A stretch of DNA of 64,000 nt from Salinimicrobium xinjiangense DSM 19287 (GCF_000423585.1 NZ_AUIG01000016.1:1-64000); one strand, 5' to 3'; shown: positions 35,876-44,716, counted from the first letter of the stretch. Made by a program: numbers and translations. The notes: a model not told the origin generated them from the sequence alone.

Positions 35876-36949
35876 TTACATTCTTCCCCTGCTTTTGTGA
35901 TAATTCACCAGGAGAGCCACCACATAGCTGTAGCTACGCATACCTTCGGGCTGATTGTTTGCTACAAGAAAAGAATTATAGGTATAGAGAAAAAGAGGTT
36001 CAAAAGGATTGGCATGGCTTTCCCAGAATTCCCTTACCTCTCTGTAATTAAGAATAATTCCATAATTGATCGTCTTCATCAAATCGGCTGTAAGTTCTTC
36101 ATCTCTTCTGGAAAGCTCACTTAAACAGTAGCTAAGAGCAAAGGTATAACCCGAATACCTGAAATATTTATCAGGATGATTCATGGTCGTAAGACAGGCT
36201 AGAAAATTAGCTTCATTTTCTTTTGCAAACCCCAGCTGGTGACCAATTTCATGACTTGCAGTGGTCGGGATCTTATAGGGTACGATCTGAGTATTTACCT
36301 GCCCCTCGTTCGTCAGCGGATTTAGATACCCGTTAAATCCCATATAAGTGAGCGGAATGCTGTAGAGGGATCTTTTAACACTCGGAATATTGTAGTCTAA
36401 TTCTGGAAAATCATCTTCTATGGTTTTGTAACCTTCTACGGAAAAATTCAGTAATTCTGTTTTAGAGTAGGGGATGTCCACCTTAACCGAATCATTTCGG
36501 GTGATCAGGAAGTGAATGTCATTGGAGGTGGCAATCAGGTCTCTTGTCAATTCAATAAGCTCTTCGGTGGTGTAGTCATTATCAATTTCCAGAGCTTCAT
36601 GGAGGGGAAGCCGGTAATAATTAAAGCCCCAAAAAAGGTTGAAGCAGGCATAGATAAGGGAAAGAGTCGCAAAGGCATTTATGATCCATTGTTTTGGATT
36701 CCGGAAGCGCTGATTAATTCTGAGAACGATCCATCTTATCAACATGATCACCAGGAAAGCATACAGGAAATCTCCCAGTGAAAAAGGTAAGAACCCGAGG
36801 CCTCTCCTGAGTAAGGCAGAGGTATAGGGGTAGATCCCGTTGCTATACCACTCCTCAACAAAATACGGATACCGGCTCAGGATCTTAATAAAGATCACCT
36901 GAACCGGAAGCAATAATGCCAGAATGACTGCAACTTTCTTTTTCACCAC
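35876..36949 (-). CDS. DUF3810 membrane protein with a zinc-protease motif
   Basis: A 357-residue protein. Hydrophobic segments lie at about 8-28, 60-80 and 90-115, followed by a soluble domain with the gluzincin-like motif TASHEIGHQLGFAKENEAN: the HExxH pair and a downstream glutamate (E in ENEAN) that could complete a zinc site. DUF3810 is widespread in Bacteroidota and its activity is not described to my knowledge, but the motif strongly suggests a membrane-anchored metallopeptidase. Its start is 63 bp after the amidohydrolase gene and the gap upstream of it is made of repeats. Confidence 0.87.
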   Translation of the reverse strand: MVKKKVAVILALLLPVQVIFIKILSRYPYFVEEWYSNGIYPYTSALLRRGLGFLPFSLGDFLYAFLVIMLIRWIVLRINQRFRNPKQWIINAFATLSLIYACFNLFWGFNYYRLPLHEALEIDNDYTTEELIELTRDLIATSNDIHFLITRNDSVKVDIPYSKTELLNFSVEGYKTIEDDFPELDYNIPSVKRSLYSIPLTYMGFNGYLNPLTNEGQVNTQIVPYKIPTTASHEIGHQLGFAKENEANFLACLTTMNHPDKYFRYSGYTFALSYCLSELSRRDEELTADLMKTINYGIILNYREVREFWESHANPFEPLFLYTYNSFLVANNQPEGMRSYSYVVALLVNYHKSRGRM

Positions 36950-37326
36950 TCAAAAATAGGATTTTTTGGATGATAGTAGTGAGAAGTTAGTATTGAGTAG
37001 TGAGAATTTTTCCTGTTGCCTGTTGCCGGTTTCCTGTTGCCGGTTTCCTGTTGCCGGTTACCGGTTACCGGTTACCGGTTGCGTGTTTGCGGGATGCGAG
37101 TTGACGTGGTTTTACGTACACCGTAAAGGGAAAACTTTTATATAGAAATCGGAACTCGGTGAGATGCCACGAATTCACGAATCATTATGTAAAAATTTAT
37201 AGTCCTCTGTCCTCTGTCCTCTGTCCTCTTTCCACTTAAACAAAAGCCAATAGCTAAGCTAAAAGCCAATGGCCATAAATGAATATTCGTGTTTTCGTGG
37301 CCAAGAAGGAAACTCCGATTTCTTTC
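36950..37326. repeat. Intergenic block of short tandem repeats upstream of pepD
   Basis: No gene. It has, in order: about three copies of a 14-mer cctgttgccggttt (37012-37060), a 7-mer accggtt about three to four times (to about 37080), the fragment gccacgaattcacgaat (37164), and four exact copies of the 7-mer gtcctct (37202-37229). All sit between the divergent DUF3810 and pepD genes, within 160 bp of the pepD promoter. Confidence 0.75.
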
Positions 37327-37334
37327 TATCTTTG
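37327..37334 (+). promoter_or_regulatory. Probable -7 element for pepD
   Basis: Reads TATCTTTG, matching TAnnTTTG, 25 bp before the start codon at 37359. Supports choosing 37359 over the longer open frame from 37269. Confidence 0.5.
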
Positions 37335-37358
37335 TTTTCAAACTTAAATACCATCAAA

Positions 37359-38822
37359 ATGAATGAAGAAATAAGAGCTTTAGAACCCAAGCCACTTTGG
37401 AATAAATTTGCCGATCTCAATGCGGTACCAAGGCCTTCCAAAAAGGAGGAAAGAGTGATAGAGTTCATTAAGAACTTTGGGAATCAGCTTGGGCTTGAGA
37501 CAGAAGTTGATGAAGTGGGCAATGTGATCATCAGGAAACCTGCCACCCCGGGGATGGAGAACAAAAAAGCAGTTGTGCTGCAGTCACACCTGGATATGGT
37601 ACACCAAAAGAACAATGATGTAGATTTTGATTTTGAGAATCAGGGGATCGAGATGTATGTGGACGGCGACTGGGTAAAAGCAAGAGGTACCACCCTTGGG
37701 GCCGATAACGGATTGGGAGTAGCGACCATGATGGCTATTCTTGAGAGCACGGATATTGAACATCCTGCACTGGAGGCACTTTTCACCATAGACGAGGAAA
37801 CGGGAATGACCGGTGCCATGGGATTAAAACCAGGCTTGCTCAATGGAGACATCCTTCTCAACCTCGACACCGAAGAAGATAACGAAATAGGAATTGGCTG
37901 CGCCGGGGGTGTAGACATAACTGCATCCAGAACCTATAAGGAAGAACCTACACCTGCCGATATAATCGCATATAAGGTTGTGGTAAAAGGTCTGCAGGGA
38001 GGACATTCCGGAATGGATATCATCAAAGGTCTTGGTAATGCCAATAAGCTGATGAACCGCATCCTTTTTGGAGGCTATGAGAACTTCGGAATGAGAATTT
38101 CTGAGATCAACGGCGGCGGACTTCGAAATGCGATCCCGAGGGAAAGTGAAGCTGTTGTGGTGGTGGAGAAAATTCAGAAAGAGGATTTTTCGGCCGAAAT
38201 GGGTAAACTCATTCAGGATATTCAGCAGGAATATAAGTCGCTCGAACCGAAGCTGCATATCGAGATCTCAGAAGTTGATGCCGTGGAAAAGGTAATGGAG
38301 CTGGGAGTGCAGGAGCTGCTTGTGAAGGCACTATATGCCGTTCCAAATGGAGTCTACAGAATGAGTCCGGACATTGAAGGATTGGTAGAAACCTCAAATA
38401 ATGTCGCCCGTGTAAGTGTCAAAAATGGTAAAATAGAGGTGCTTTGTCTCACCAGATCTTCTGTAGAATCCTCTAAAATTGACCTGGCGAACAGCATTCG
38501 CTCCGGATTTGAACTTGCAGGCTTTGAAGTGGAGCTTTCGGGGGCATATCCAGGCTGGGCTCCAAACATGGATTCTCCTATCCTAAAGGTCCTGGATGAA
38601 TTGTACCGGAAAATGAATACCGATGAACCGGATATCGCAGCCTGCCATGCCGGACTCGAATGCGGGATCCTCGGAAAAAATTATCCCGAAATGGATATGA
38701 TCTCCTTTGGGCCTACCATTCGCGGTGCACATTCGCCAGATGAAAGAGCAAGTATCTCGTCTGCTCAGAAATACTGGAAATTTGTGCTTGAAGTATTAAA
38801 GAATATTCCCGAGAAGAAATAA
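37359..38822 (+). CDS. pepD: Aminoacyl-histidine dipeptidase
   Basis: A 487-residue M20-family metallopeptidase that cleaves beta-Ala-His and other Xaa-His dipeptides. Metal ligands are visible in VLQSHLDMVHQKN (H and D), TLGADNGLGVA (bridging D), FTIDEETGMTGA (catalytic E-E) and GLECGILG and TIRGAHSPDERASI near the C-terminus. The dimerisation/lid domain is in the middle, starting at GGVDITASRTY. The start at 37359 (MNEEIRALEPKPLWNKF) fits the family; the open frame upstream to 37269 is not conserved. It converges with the peptidyl-prolyl isomerase gene through a shared terminator. Confidence 0.95.
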   Translation: MNEEIRALEPKPLWNKFADLNAVPRPSKKEERVIEFIKNFGNQLGLETEVDEVGNVIIRKPATPGMENKKAVVLQSHLDMVHQKNNDVDFDFENQGIEMYVDGDWVKARGTTLGADNGLGVATMMAILESTDIEHPALEALFTIDEETGMTGAMGLKPGLLNGDILLNLDTEEDNEIGIGCAGGVDITASRTYKEEPTPADIIAYKVVVKGLQGGHSGMDIIKGLGNANKLMNRILFGGYENFGMRISEINGGGLRNAIPRESEAVVVVEKIQKEDFSAEMGKLIQDIQQEYKSLEPKLHIEISEVDAVEKVMELGVQELLVKALYAVPNGVYRMSPDIEGLVETSNNVARVSVKNGKIEVLCLTRSSVESSKIDLANSIRSGFELAGFEVELSGAYPGWAPNMDSPILKVLDELYRKMNTDEPDIAACHAGLECGILGKNYPEMDMISFGPTIRGAHSPDERASISSAQKYWKFVLEVLKNIPEKK

Positions 38823-38837
38823 TGTTTTTAAAAGCAT

Positions 38838-38879
38838 AAAAAAAGCCCTTCCAAAAATGTCATTTTTGGAAGGGCTTTT
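38838..38879. terminator. Bidirectional terminator between pepD and the isomerase gene
   Basis: A near-perfect 19-bp stem: AAAAGCCCTTCCAAAAATG, one-base loop T, CATTTTTGGAAGGGCTTTT, flanked by A and T runs so it works in both directions. Its top half (38852-38868) is an exact copy of the 17-bp palindrome CAAAAATGNCATTTTTG. Confidence 0.92.
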
Positions 38880-38899
38880 AATTTGTACTAAGCTGTTGC

Positions 38900-40018
38900 T
38901 TATTTGATATCCACCAGCTCTACTTCAAAAATAAGATCTGATGATGGTGGAATTACCGGTGGGTAACCACGCTCGCCGTAACCTAGATGAGAAGGGATGT
39001 AAAGCACAGCTTTATCTCCCACCTGCATTTGTTGAATTCCTTCTTTAAAGCCGGGAATCATTGGAGCTTCAGGGCTGTAGAGCACCTCCATAGGTGAATA
39101 ACCTCCCATTTCCTGTCTTCTTGGATTTAATATTCCTGCTTCTTCAGCAACTTCTTCAATATTAGTATCGAAGATCTCCCCGGAAGCAAGATATCCGCGG
39201 TAGTTTACCAGAACGGTATCTCTTGATGTTGGCTGCGGGCCATCTCCTTCTTCCAGATAGACCATTTGAAGTCCGCTTTCAAGCTCTTTTGCATCAGCTT
39301 TTAATTCTTCGTAACGTTGCTTACTGGCTTCTACCTGCTCTGCCATTTGACGTTCCTTCGCTTCAGCTTCTTCTTTAAATTCCTGTAACTCGCGGGAGAG
39401 CACTTCCGGAGCTTTAAAATCTTTGGCGTCGCTACCTTTGCGAATAATTTTCACCTCCTGCATCACCACTTCTTCAACGGGACGATCTGTTGGATCTGTC
39501 TCAACCTGTCCAATTGCTTCCACCACATCCATTCCTTTTACTACTTCTCCAAAAACCGTATGAAGACCATTTAACCACGGAGTTTCTTTAAGGGTTATAA
39601 AAAACTGACTTCCGTTGGTGTTAGGACCCGAATTGGCCATAGAAAGTATTCCTTTTGAATCATGAGTTAGAGTGTCTACAATCTCATTTGGAAATTTGTA
39701 ACCGGGACTTCCGCTTCCTGTTCCCTGAGGATCTCCTCCCTGGATCATGAAATCTTTAATTACCCTGTGAAAAACAAGGCCATCATAAAAAGGTTTGTCC
39801 CTGTACTGCTCTTCCGCCATTGTGCTGTTTCCCTCGGCAAGGGATACGAAACTGGCAACGGTCATAGGAGTTGCCTCGTAAAAAAGTTCGGCTATAAAAG
39901 TGCCTTTGTTGGTCTTGAATTCGGCATACATTCCATCTTCAAGTTCCGGGTATTCTTCATTGCATGCTGTAAAAGCAAAAAGAACACTGAATAAAAATAA
40001 AAAACTGATTTTCTTCAT
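38900..40018 (-). CDS. Lipoprotein with fused cyclophilin and FKBP peptidyl-prolyl isomerase domains
   Basis: A 372-residue protein from the ATG at 40018, giving the lipoprotein signal MKKISFLFLFSVLFAFTAC; the track start further upstream overlaps gldI. A cyclophilin domain (about 30-190) shows FHRVIKDFMIQGGDPQGTG and NGSQFFITLKETPWLNGLHT, with the catalytic arginine of FHRV. A helical charged linker (about 200-250) follows, then an FKBP domain (about 260-372) with GDKAVLYIPSHLGYGERGYP and VIPPSSDLIFEVELVDIK. Both isomerase sites look complete. Probably anchored at the outer or inner membrane and acting on exported proteins. It follows gldI by 7 bp. Confidence 0.93.
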   Translation of the reverse strand: MKKISFLFLFSVLFAFTACNEEYPELEDGMYAEFKTNKGTFIAELFYEATPMTVASFVSLAEGNSTMAEEQYRDKPFYDGLVFHRVIKDFMIQGGDPQGTGSGSPGYKFPNEIVDTLTHDSKGILSMANSGPNTNGSQFFITLKETPWLNGLHTVFGEVVKGMDVVEAIGQVETDPTDRPVEEVVMQEVKIIRKGSDAKDFKAPEVLSRELQEFKEEAEAKERQMAEQVEASKQRYEELKADAKELESGLQMVYLEEGDGPQPTSRDTVLVNYRGYLASGEIFDTNIEEVAEEAGILNPRRQEMGGYSPMEVLYSPEAPMIPGFKEGIQQMQVGDKAVLYIPSHLGYGERGYPPVIPPSSDLIFEVELVDIK

Positions 40019-40025
40019 TTGAATT

Positions 40026-40589
40026 TTAATTGTTTGGGTTGTTATTGTCTTCATTGTCTTCGGTAATTTCCATCAGGGTGACTTTGGAGATCACAGGAAC
40101 ATCAGATCCTATGCGCTTCTTATCTCCGTAATAACCGAATGCCTTGTGAGATGGGAACAAAAATGTTACTGTTTCTCCTTCTCTCATGAGTTTAAGACCT
40201 TCCCGCAATCCGCTGAACAGCTGTTCCTGGTCCATGGTATAAGTTCGGGGAGCGATCTCCTCATCTGTATAAATATTTTTACCGTCGAGGGTTTGCAAAC
40301 TGTAATCAAACTTTACAATATCCCCAAATTCCGGAGTTTTGGTAGTGGTCGTATCTTTTTTATTGTAATAGTACCAGAAGCCATTGGGCGATGAGATATA
40401 GTCATTTGCAGAATCGTTCTCGATGATCTTCTGGATCTGAGCTTCTTCTTCGGCTACGATCTTCTTATTGCGTTCTACAGATTGATTAATATAAGAACCC
40501 GATTTTTGAGTAACCGGTCTTCTGGCTTCGGGAGACTTGCAGGAGAAAAGCAGCAGTCCCGACAGCAGCATGATAAGTTTCATTTTCAT
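40026..40589 (-). CDS. gldI: Gliding motility lipoprotein GldI (FKBP-type isomerase)
   Basis: A 187-residue lipoprotein ([19 protein letters not shown], lipobox LFSC) with an FKBP domain: GDIVKFDYSLQTLDGKNIYT, REGLKLMREGETVTFLFPSH and KAFGYYGDKKRIGSDVPVI. It matches GldI, required for gliding in Flavobacterium, where it is thought to help fold motility or secretion components in the periplasm. The gene order DHH phosphoesterase, gldI, cyclophilin-FKBP is the arrangement I know from Flavobacteria. Overlaps the DHH gene by 4 bp. No other gld genes lie in this window. Confidence 0.92.
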   Translation of the reverse strand: MKMKLIMLLSGLLLFSCKSPEARRPVTQKSGSYINQSVERNKKIVAEEEAQIQKIIENDSANDYISSPNGFWYYYNKKDTTTTKTPEFGDIVKFDYSLQTLDGKNIYTDEEIAPRTYTMDQEQLFSGLREGLKLMREGETVTFLFPSHKAFGYYGDKKRIGSDVPVISKVTLMEITEDNEDNNNPNN

Positions 40590-41602
40590 AGTGCCAGACT
40601 TGTTTTATAATCGGGCAAGATACTAATAAATTTCTCAACTGTTTCTGCCAGAGAGAGATCACTTTTGCCTCCCGCAGCGTTTACATGACCCCCTCCTCCA
40701 AAGTGTCTTCGGGAAAAATCATTGACAGAAAAGGTGCCTTTTGAGCGGAAGGAGATCTTTACGATCTTATCTGCTTTATGTTCTATAAAAATGGCGGCAA
40801 ATACGATTCCTTTCAGCGAAAGACCATAATTCACAAAACCTTCTGTGTCTCCTTTTCTAAAGTTATGTCTGTCCAGCTCTTCCTGAGAAAGCGTAATAAA
40901 TGCTGTACGCAATCCTTCCACAACTCTTAAATTCTGAAGCGCACAACCCAATAACTGAAGCTGGCCATAGGAACTGGTATCGAATACATTTTCGTGAATA
41001 CTAGTATTATCGGCTCCTTTTTCAATAAGATCGGCTACCACTCTATGAGTAAGGCTGGTCGTGGATCTATACCTGAAAGATCCGGTATCGGTCATGATGC
41101 CGGTGTAAAGACAGGTGGCGATCTGAGGCGTGATCTTGTCAGCCAAACCAATGTTCTCTATAAAATGATAAACCATTTGTGCGGTAGAACACATCGTCAC
41201 ATCACTGTAGGTTACAACCGCATAATCGTCCGGTTGCTGGTGGTGATCGATCATTATAAAATCGGCAGTAGCATTTTTAAGAGGTTCATACATATCTCCC
41301 GTGCGGGAGAGGCTGTTGAAGTCGAGAGTGAAAATGACATCAGCTTCAGCAATATGAGAAGAGCATTTTTGGGGATCCTGTTCAAAGATCAAAACTTCCT
41401 CCTGGTAGGGTAACCATTTAAGAAAATCCGGATAATCATTGGGAGCAATCAGCTGTACGTGATGTTCCAGTTCTTCAAGGAGGATCTTAAGTGCAAGGGT
41501 GGAACCCATTGCATCCCCGTCGGGGCCTTTATGAGGAACGATCACGATCTTTTTTTCCGGAGATAGTAATTCTTTTACCCGGGAAATATCTTCATTTGTC
41601 AT
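40586..41602 (-). CDS. DHH/DHHA1 phosphoesterase (NrnA-like)
   Basis: A 338-residue protein from the ATG at 41602 ([18 protein letters not shown]); the frame opens 36 codons earlier but that part overlaps the palindrome-bearing spacer. Motifs: [14 protein letters not shown] (H24, D28, D30), [19 protein letters not shown] (the DHH triad), [14 protein letters not shown], and the DHHA1 glycine motif [13 protein letters not shown]. NrnA-type enzymes degrade short oligonucleotides and 3'-phosphoadenosine 5'-phosphate (pAp). It overlaps gldI by 4 bp and lies divergent to ndk. Confidence 0.9.
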   Translation of the reverse strand: MTNEDISRVKELLSPEKKIVIVPHKGPDGDAMGSTLALKILLEELEHHVQLIAPNDYPDFLKWLPYQEEVLIFEQDPQKCSSHIAEADVIFTLDFNSLSRTGDMYEPLKNATADFIMIDHHQQPDDYAVVTYSDVTMCSTAQMVYHFIENIGLADKITPQIATCLYTGIMTDTGSFRYRSTTSLTHRVVADLIEKGADNTSIHENVFDTSSYGQLQLLGCALQNLRVVEGLRTAFITLSQEELDRHNFRKGDTEGFVNYGLSLKGIVFAAIFIEHKADKIVKISFRSKGTFSVNDFSRRHFGGGGHVNAAGGKSDLSLAETVEKFISILPDYKTSLAL

Positions 41603-41655
41603 AGAGGGCGAAGATACCGAATATTTGAAGATCCAAAAAACAATTCTAAACCTTC

Positions 41656-41672
41656 CAAAAAGGGCATTTTTA
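41656..41672. repeat. 17-bp palindrome copy (two mismatches), between NrnA-like gene and ndk
   Basis: Reads CAAAAAGGGCATTTTTA, flanked by imperfectly matching TTC/GGA arms. Lies in the divergent spacer upstream of both genes. Confidence 0.45.
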
Positions 41673-41736
41673 GGAGATCTTTCCGACTTCGGAAGCTTTA
41701 TAAGCTCCAATTCGTTGGAAATGCTATTGTTTTGAT

Positions 41737-41744
41737 TATTTTTG
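41737..41744 (+). promoter_or_regulatory. Probable promoter of ndk
   Basis: TATTTTTG matches the flavobacterial -7 consensus, with TTG at 41715-41717 at about the right -33 spacing. Start codon is at 41768. Confidence 0.6.
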
Positions 41745-41767
41745 CAGCCAAATTAAAAATTGATGTA

Positions 41768-42187
41768 ATGGCAGGAAACAGAACTTTCACCATGATTAAG
41801 CCCGATGCAGTTGAAAACGGACACATTGGAGCTATTTTAGAGCAGATCACTGCTTCAGGATTCAGGATTGTCGCACTGAAGCTTACGCAAATGACGCGTA
41901 ACGATGCAGAGCGTTTCTATGAGATCCATAAAGAGCGTCCATTCTTCGGGGAACTGGTTGAATTCATGAGCCGCGGACCAATTGTAGCTGCTATTCTTGA
42001 AAAAGAAAATGCAGTTGAAGATTTTAGAACCCTTATCGGCGCAACAAATCCAGAAGATGCTGCCGAAGGTACTATCAGAAAGAAATACGCTACTTCTATC
42101 GGCGAGAACGCCGTTCACGGAAGTGACAGTGATGAAAATGCAGAAATAGAAGGAGCTTTCCACTTCGCTGGAAGGGAGATGTTCTAA
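41768..42187 (+). CDS. ndk: Nucleoside diphosphate kinase
   Basis: Transfers phosphate from ATP to nucleoside diphosphates through a phosphohistidine. The 139-residue protein has [15 protein letters not shown] (6-20), the [11 protein letters not shown] and [15 protein letters not shown] segments, and the active-site histidine in [17 protein letters not shown] (about H117). The start at 41768 ([12 protein letters not shown]) fits the family; an upstream ATG at 41732 is inside the promoter. Ends before a stretch with a repeat and a terminator. Confidence 0.97.
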   Translation: MAGNRTFTMIKPDAVENGHIGAILEQITASGFRIVALKLTQMTRNDAERFYEIHKERPFFGELVEFMSRGPIVAAILEKENAVEDFRTLIGATNPEDAAEGTIRKKYATSIGENAVHGSDSDENAEIEGAFHFAGREMF

Positions 42188-42223
42188 GGTATTTTTAATA
42201 TTAAAAGAATCAAGATCGCTGCG

Positions 42224-42264
42224 CCTGCCTACCGGCAGGCAGGCTTCTAGAGCCAAGAATCAAG
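42224..42264. repeat. Flavobacterial intergenic repeat with CTGCCTACCGGCAGGCAG core
   Basis: Reads gaatcaagatcgctgc, then cctgcctaccggcaggcagg (an inverted repeat), then gagccaagaatcaagat. The flanking word gaatcaaga appears on both sides as a direct repeat. This is a familiar dispersed repeat in Flavobacteriaceae. Confidence 0.7.
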
Positions 42265-42353
42265 ATTTTTTTCTTATAACCTGAGAAAGAATAATTGAAT
42301 TACCCTAAGAGGGAAGAGGATCAAAAATCTTCTCCGATACTAATACCACCTTT

Positions 42354-42380
42354 AAAAACCACCTTTTTCGGGTGGTTTTT
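42354..42380. terminator. Bidirectional terminator between ndk and the next gene
   Basis: Stem AAAAACCACC with GGTGGTTTTT, loop TTTTTCG, T7 on the plus side and T5 on the minus side. Serves ndk (plus) and the convergent gene ending at 42390. Confidence 0.85.
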
Positions 42381-42389
42381 TTGTTGCTT

Positions 42390-43523
42390 TTATATTGCTG
42401 AAAAAACTTCAGGTGCTTCTGAAGCAATTAAGGACGATGCCAGGCTAACCGAATTAATATCCAGATGGTCGTTCCAGGTTGCCGCCTGCCGGTGTTCGCT
42501 GTTTAACCAGAATTCCTCAATTTCTGAAGCTAAATAAAAATAGTCGGTTAAACCTTCTGAAGCAGAGGTGTCAAAAATGGCATTTTCAGAGGCCTTTGCA
42601 ACGTGAAGTCCGAGTGATAGTCCGCACTCTCTGAAGGCCAGACGACGGTTAGGATTTTGATCCTTTCCAAACCCGTGTAGACCTCTAAGGCTGTTCATAC
42701 TTTCTCTGAAAAGCTTTCCTGCCTGAACCGAAGCCGGTAAATGCATTCCGAAAGACTCCAACTCTGCCGCACGGGCTGCATTGAGCAGGAGTCCGCCAAT
42801 TCCCAAAGCATCTGTGGTAGTCCAGCTTTTGCCACGGCACATGATCCTGAATTTTTCGATCAAAGTTTCCACTTCTTTATCCTCCTCAAAAATGGCATTT
42901 TTGAGGCTCATTCCACACAGCAAACCTTCAAGAGGATCATGTGCTCCCATGCTGGGCACTAAAGGACTGGAAAGTTGCGTGTCCATTTTCCAGTACATCG
43001 CCAGGCCATTGCCAATGCCGTATATAAATTTATCGGTCGCAAGGAACAGATCGCGGGCATGTAAAAGATAATTCTGATCTTTTGTTTCTTTATGGGCCTG
43101 GAGCAAAGTATTCATCCACCGGCTGAGGTAATGAAAATACTGCCCGTCCCGCTCCCATTCCAGTCGGGAGTTGTAAGATTCATGCTCCTGCCTTTCCGGA
43201 AGTTTTTTTCCTATTCGCAATCCCGCCACTGTAGGTTGTAAGCTTCCTGAATCATTGTCGAGTCCGCTTATCCATCCTTCCCGGCTGTCCCGCGGATGGA
43301 ATTTTCCCAGGTGTTCGTGTACTAAATCTATTAACCGAATGGCTTGCTGCCGGTATTTTTCCTCCCTGAGTGCGTGGGACAGACCAAAAAAAGCCTGCAC
43401 TGCAAAAGCATCTGTCCACAGATAACGCCGGGCAGGATCACCCTGTTCATCGATTAAACCGGTGCGGCCCGCAAAGGCATCCATAAGCTGTCGGGCCCGA
43501 TTAAGATATGTACTATTTTCCAT
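42390..43523 (-). CDS. Conserved protein, possible six-hairpin (alpha/alpha) barrel
   Basis: A 377-residue soluble protein, no signal peptide. It is nearly all alpha-helical with repeated aromatic helices (RRYLWTDAFAVQAFFGLSHA, YFHYLSRWMNTLLQAHKE, YGIGNGLAMYWKMD), typical of six-hairpin glycosidase or epimerase-like proteins. HPRDSREGWISGLDNDSGS and SYNSRLEWERDGQYF are the most conserved-looking blocks. No catalytic pair can be assigned. It overlaps pcm by 11 bp on the same strand. It contains two copies of the 17-bp palindrome, encoding ENAIF and KNAIF. Confidence 0.7.
   Translation of the reverse strand: MENSTYLNRARQLMDAFAGRTGLIDEQGDPARRYLWTDAFAVQAFFGLSHALREEKYRQQAIRLIDLVHEHLGKFHPRDSREGWISGLDNDSGSLQPTVAGLRIGKKLPERQEHESYNSRLEWERDGQYFHYLSRWMNTLLQAHKETKDQNYLLHARDLFLATDKFIYGIGNGLAMYWKMDTQLSSPLVPSMGAHDPLEGLLCGMSLKNAIFEEDKEVETLIEKFRIMCRGKSWTTTDALGIGGLLLNAARAAELESFGMHLPASVQAGKLFRESMNSLRGLHGFGKDQNPNRRLAFRECGLSLGLHVAKASENAIFDTSASEGLTDYFYLASEIEEFWLNSEHRQAATWNDHLDINSVSLASSLIASEAPEVFSAI
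42572..42588. repeat. 17-bp palindrome copy (two mismatches), inside a gene
   Basis: Reads CAAAAATGGCATTTTCA, preceded by GAGGTGT; the reverse complement gives CATTTTTGACACCTC, as at 11917 and 63540. Confidence 0.45.
42887..42903. repeat. 17-bp palindrome, exact copy inside a gene
   Basis: Reads CAAAAATGGCATTTTTG with one more matching pair outside on each side (CTC/GAG). It encodes LKNAIFE. Confidence 0.65.
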
Positions 43524-44157
43524 AGCTGCCGCCTTTGTCAGCCCTTCCGGTCATCGGTACAAATCTCACAGGGAGCAGGGTCTTTTCTTCAAATTCGTCT
43601 TCGCCTGTCTTATATAGTAACACTAATTTCTGATTCAAACGGCCCACCGGCGCCAGCAGTCGGCCGCCGATCTTTAACTGATCCTTCAGAGGTTTGGGAA
43701 TAGATGGTGGTGCTGCTGTGAGAAGTATGGCATCAAAAGGAGCTTCTTCTTTCCATCCCGAATATCCATCGCCGTGTTTGGTAGTAATGTTGTCATAATT
43801 TGTTTTCGCCAGATTTTCTTTAGCAAGATCAGCCAGCCATTCGATGATCTCCACACTATACACCTTGTTAACCAGCCTGGAAACCACGGCAGCATTATAT
43901 CCACATCCGGTTCCAACTTCCAACACCTTTTCATCCTTTTGTAAGTGCAATTGTTCGGCCATATAAGCGACTATGTACGGCTGACTAATAGTTTGATCTT
44001 TCCCAATGGGAAGAGGCCTGTCCTCATATACCTTGTCCTGGTATTCGTCTGGGACAAAAAGGGAACGGTCTACTTCCTCCATTGCCTGTAATACCCCGGC
44101 ATCTGAAATTCCGCGACCTTTCAGTTGAAATTCGATCATATCTTTCTTCGTACTCAT
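43513..44157 (-). CDS. pcm: Protein-L-isoaspartate O-methyltransferase
   Basis: A 214-residue SAM-dependent enzyme that starts repair of isoaspartyl residues in aged proteins. Motif I reads VLEVGTGCGYNAAVVSRLV, preceded by TISQPYIVAYMAEQL, and is followed by VYSVEIIEWLADLA and DAILLTAAPPSIPKPL. Length and order match the family. It has no nearby surE. It is followed by the unknown six-hairpin-like gene, overlapping it by 11 bp. Confidence 0.93.
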   Translation of the reverse strand: MSTKKDMIEFQLKGRGISDAGVLQAMEEVDRSLFVPDEYQDKVYEDRPLPIGKDQTISQPYIVAYMAEQLHLQKDEKVLEVGTGCGYNAAVVSRLVNKVYSVEIIEWLADLAKENLAKTNYDNITTKHGDGYSGWKEEAPFDAILLTAAPPSIPKPLKDQLKIGGRLLAPVGRLNQKLVLLYKTGEDEFEEKTLLPVRFVPMTGRADKGGSYGK

Positions 44158-44716
44158 ATCATCATTTTAAATATTTGATCAATAATAAGTTACGGAAAAT
44201 TGAGCTTTTTTGAAAGAAAGGGGGGAGTTAATTCGTTAATCGGGGAATAGTCAATTGGTTAATTCGTTAATTCGGGATTCGAATTCGGGATTCGTTAATT
44301 CGGGATTCGTTAAATCAGGAATCGGGAAAGGTTAATCGGGATTGGTTAATTGGGGATTGGTTAATTGGGGATTGGTTAATTGGGGATTCGCTAATTCGGG
44401 AATCGTTAATTCGGAAAACAGGAAACGGGAAACGGAAAACCGTTAATTGGGGATTGGTTAATTGGTGATTGGTTAATTCGGAAAAAGAATTCAGGAAATA
44501 GGAACCAGAAACAGGAAACGGGAAACAGTAATGGAGACTGGTTAAGTTGTTAGTAGTTAATTGGAAGAACTGGTCGAGAATAAGGTGTGCAATGGATTCA
44601 GAGACCTCTCGACTTCGCTTGAGGTGACATTGAACTGTGTGAGGAAATAGGACACGAAACTGCCCCTGGAAGAGACAGGATCTTGCTTGGAATTTGGTGC
44701 TTGGAATTTGGTGCTT
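44158..44716. repeat. Long intergenic block of degenerate tandem repeats
   Basis: No gene. From about 44228 to 44560 the sequence is built from words such as ggttaattggggatt and cgttaattcgggatt; three exact 15-bp copies follow each other at 44344-44388. Then come runs of aggaaacgggaaac-like words. A block cctctcgacttcgcttgagg (about 44606) is an imperfect inverted repeat of a common dispersed type. At the end, two copies of tggaatttggtgct lie in tandem (about 44690-44716), similar to words near 395-412. It shows no coding capacity on either strand. Confidence 0.8.

Noticed and set aside
37269-37358. Longer N-terminus for pepD from an upstream ATG
   Set aside because: The extra 30 residues overlap the predicted promoter and do not resemble the family.
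44158-44716. Tandem repeats considered as a CRISPR array
   Set aside because: Unit is about 15 bp, adjacent without unique spacers, and there are no cas genes nearby.
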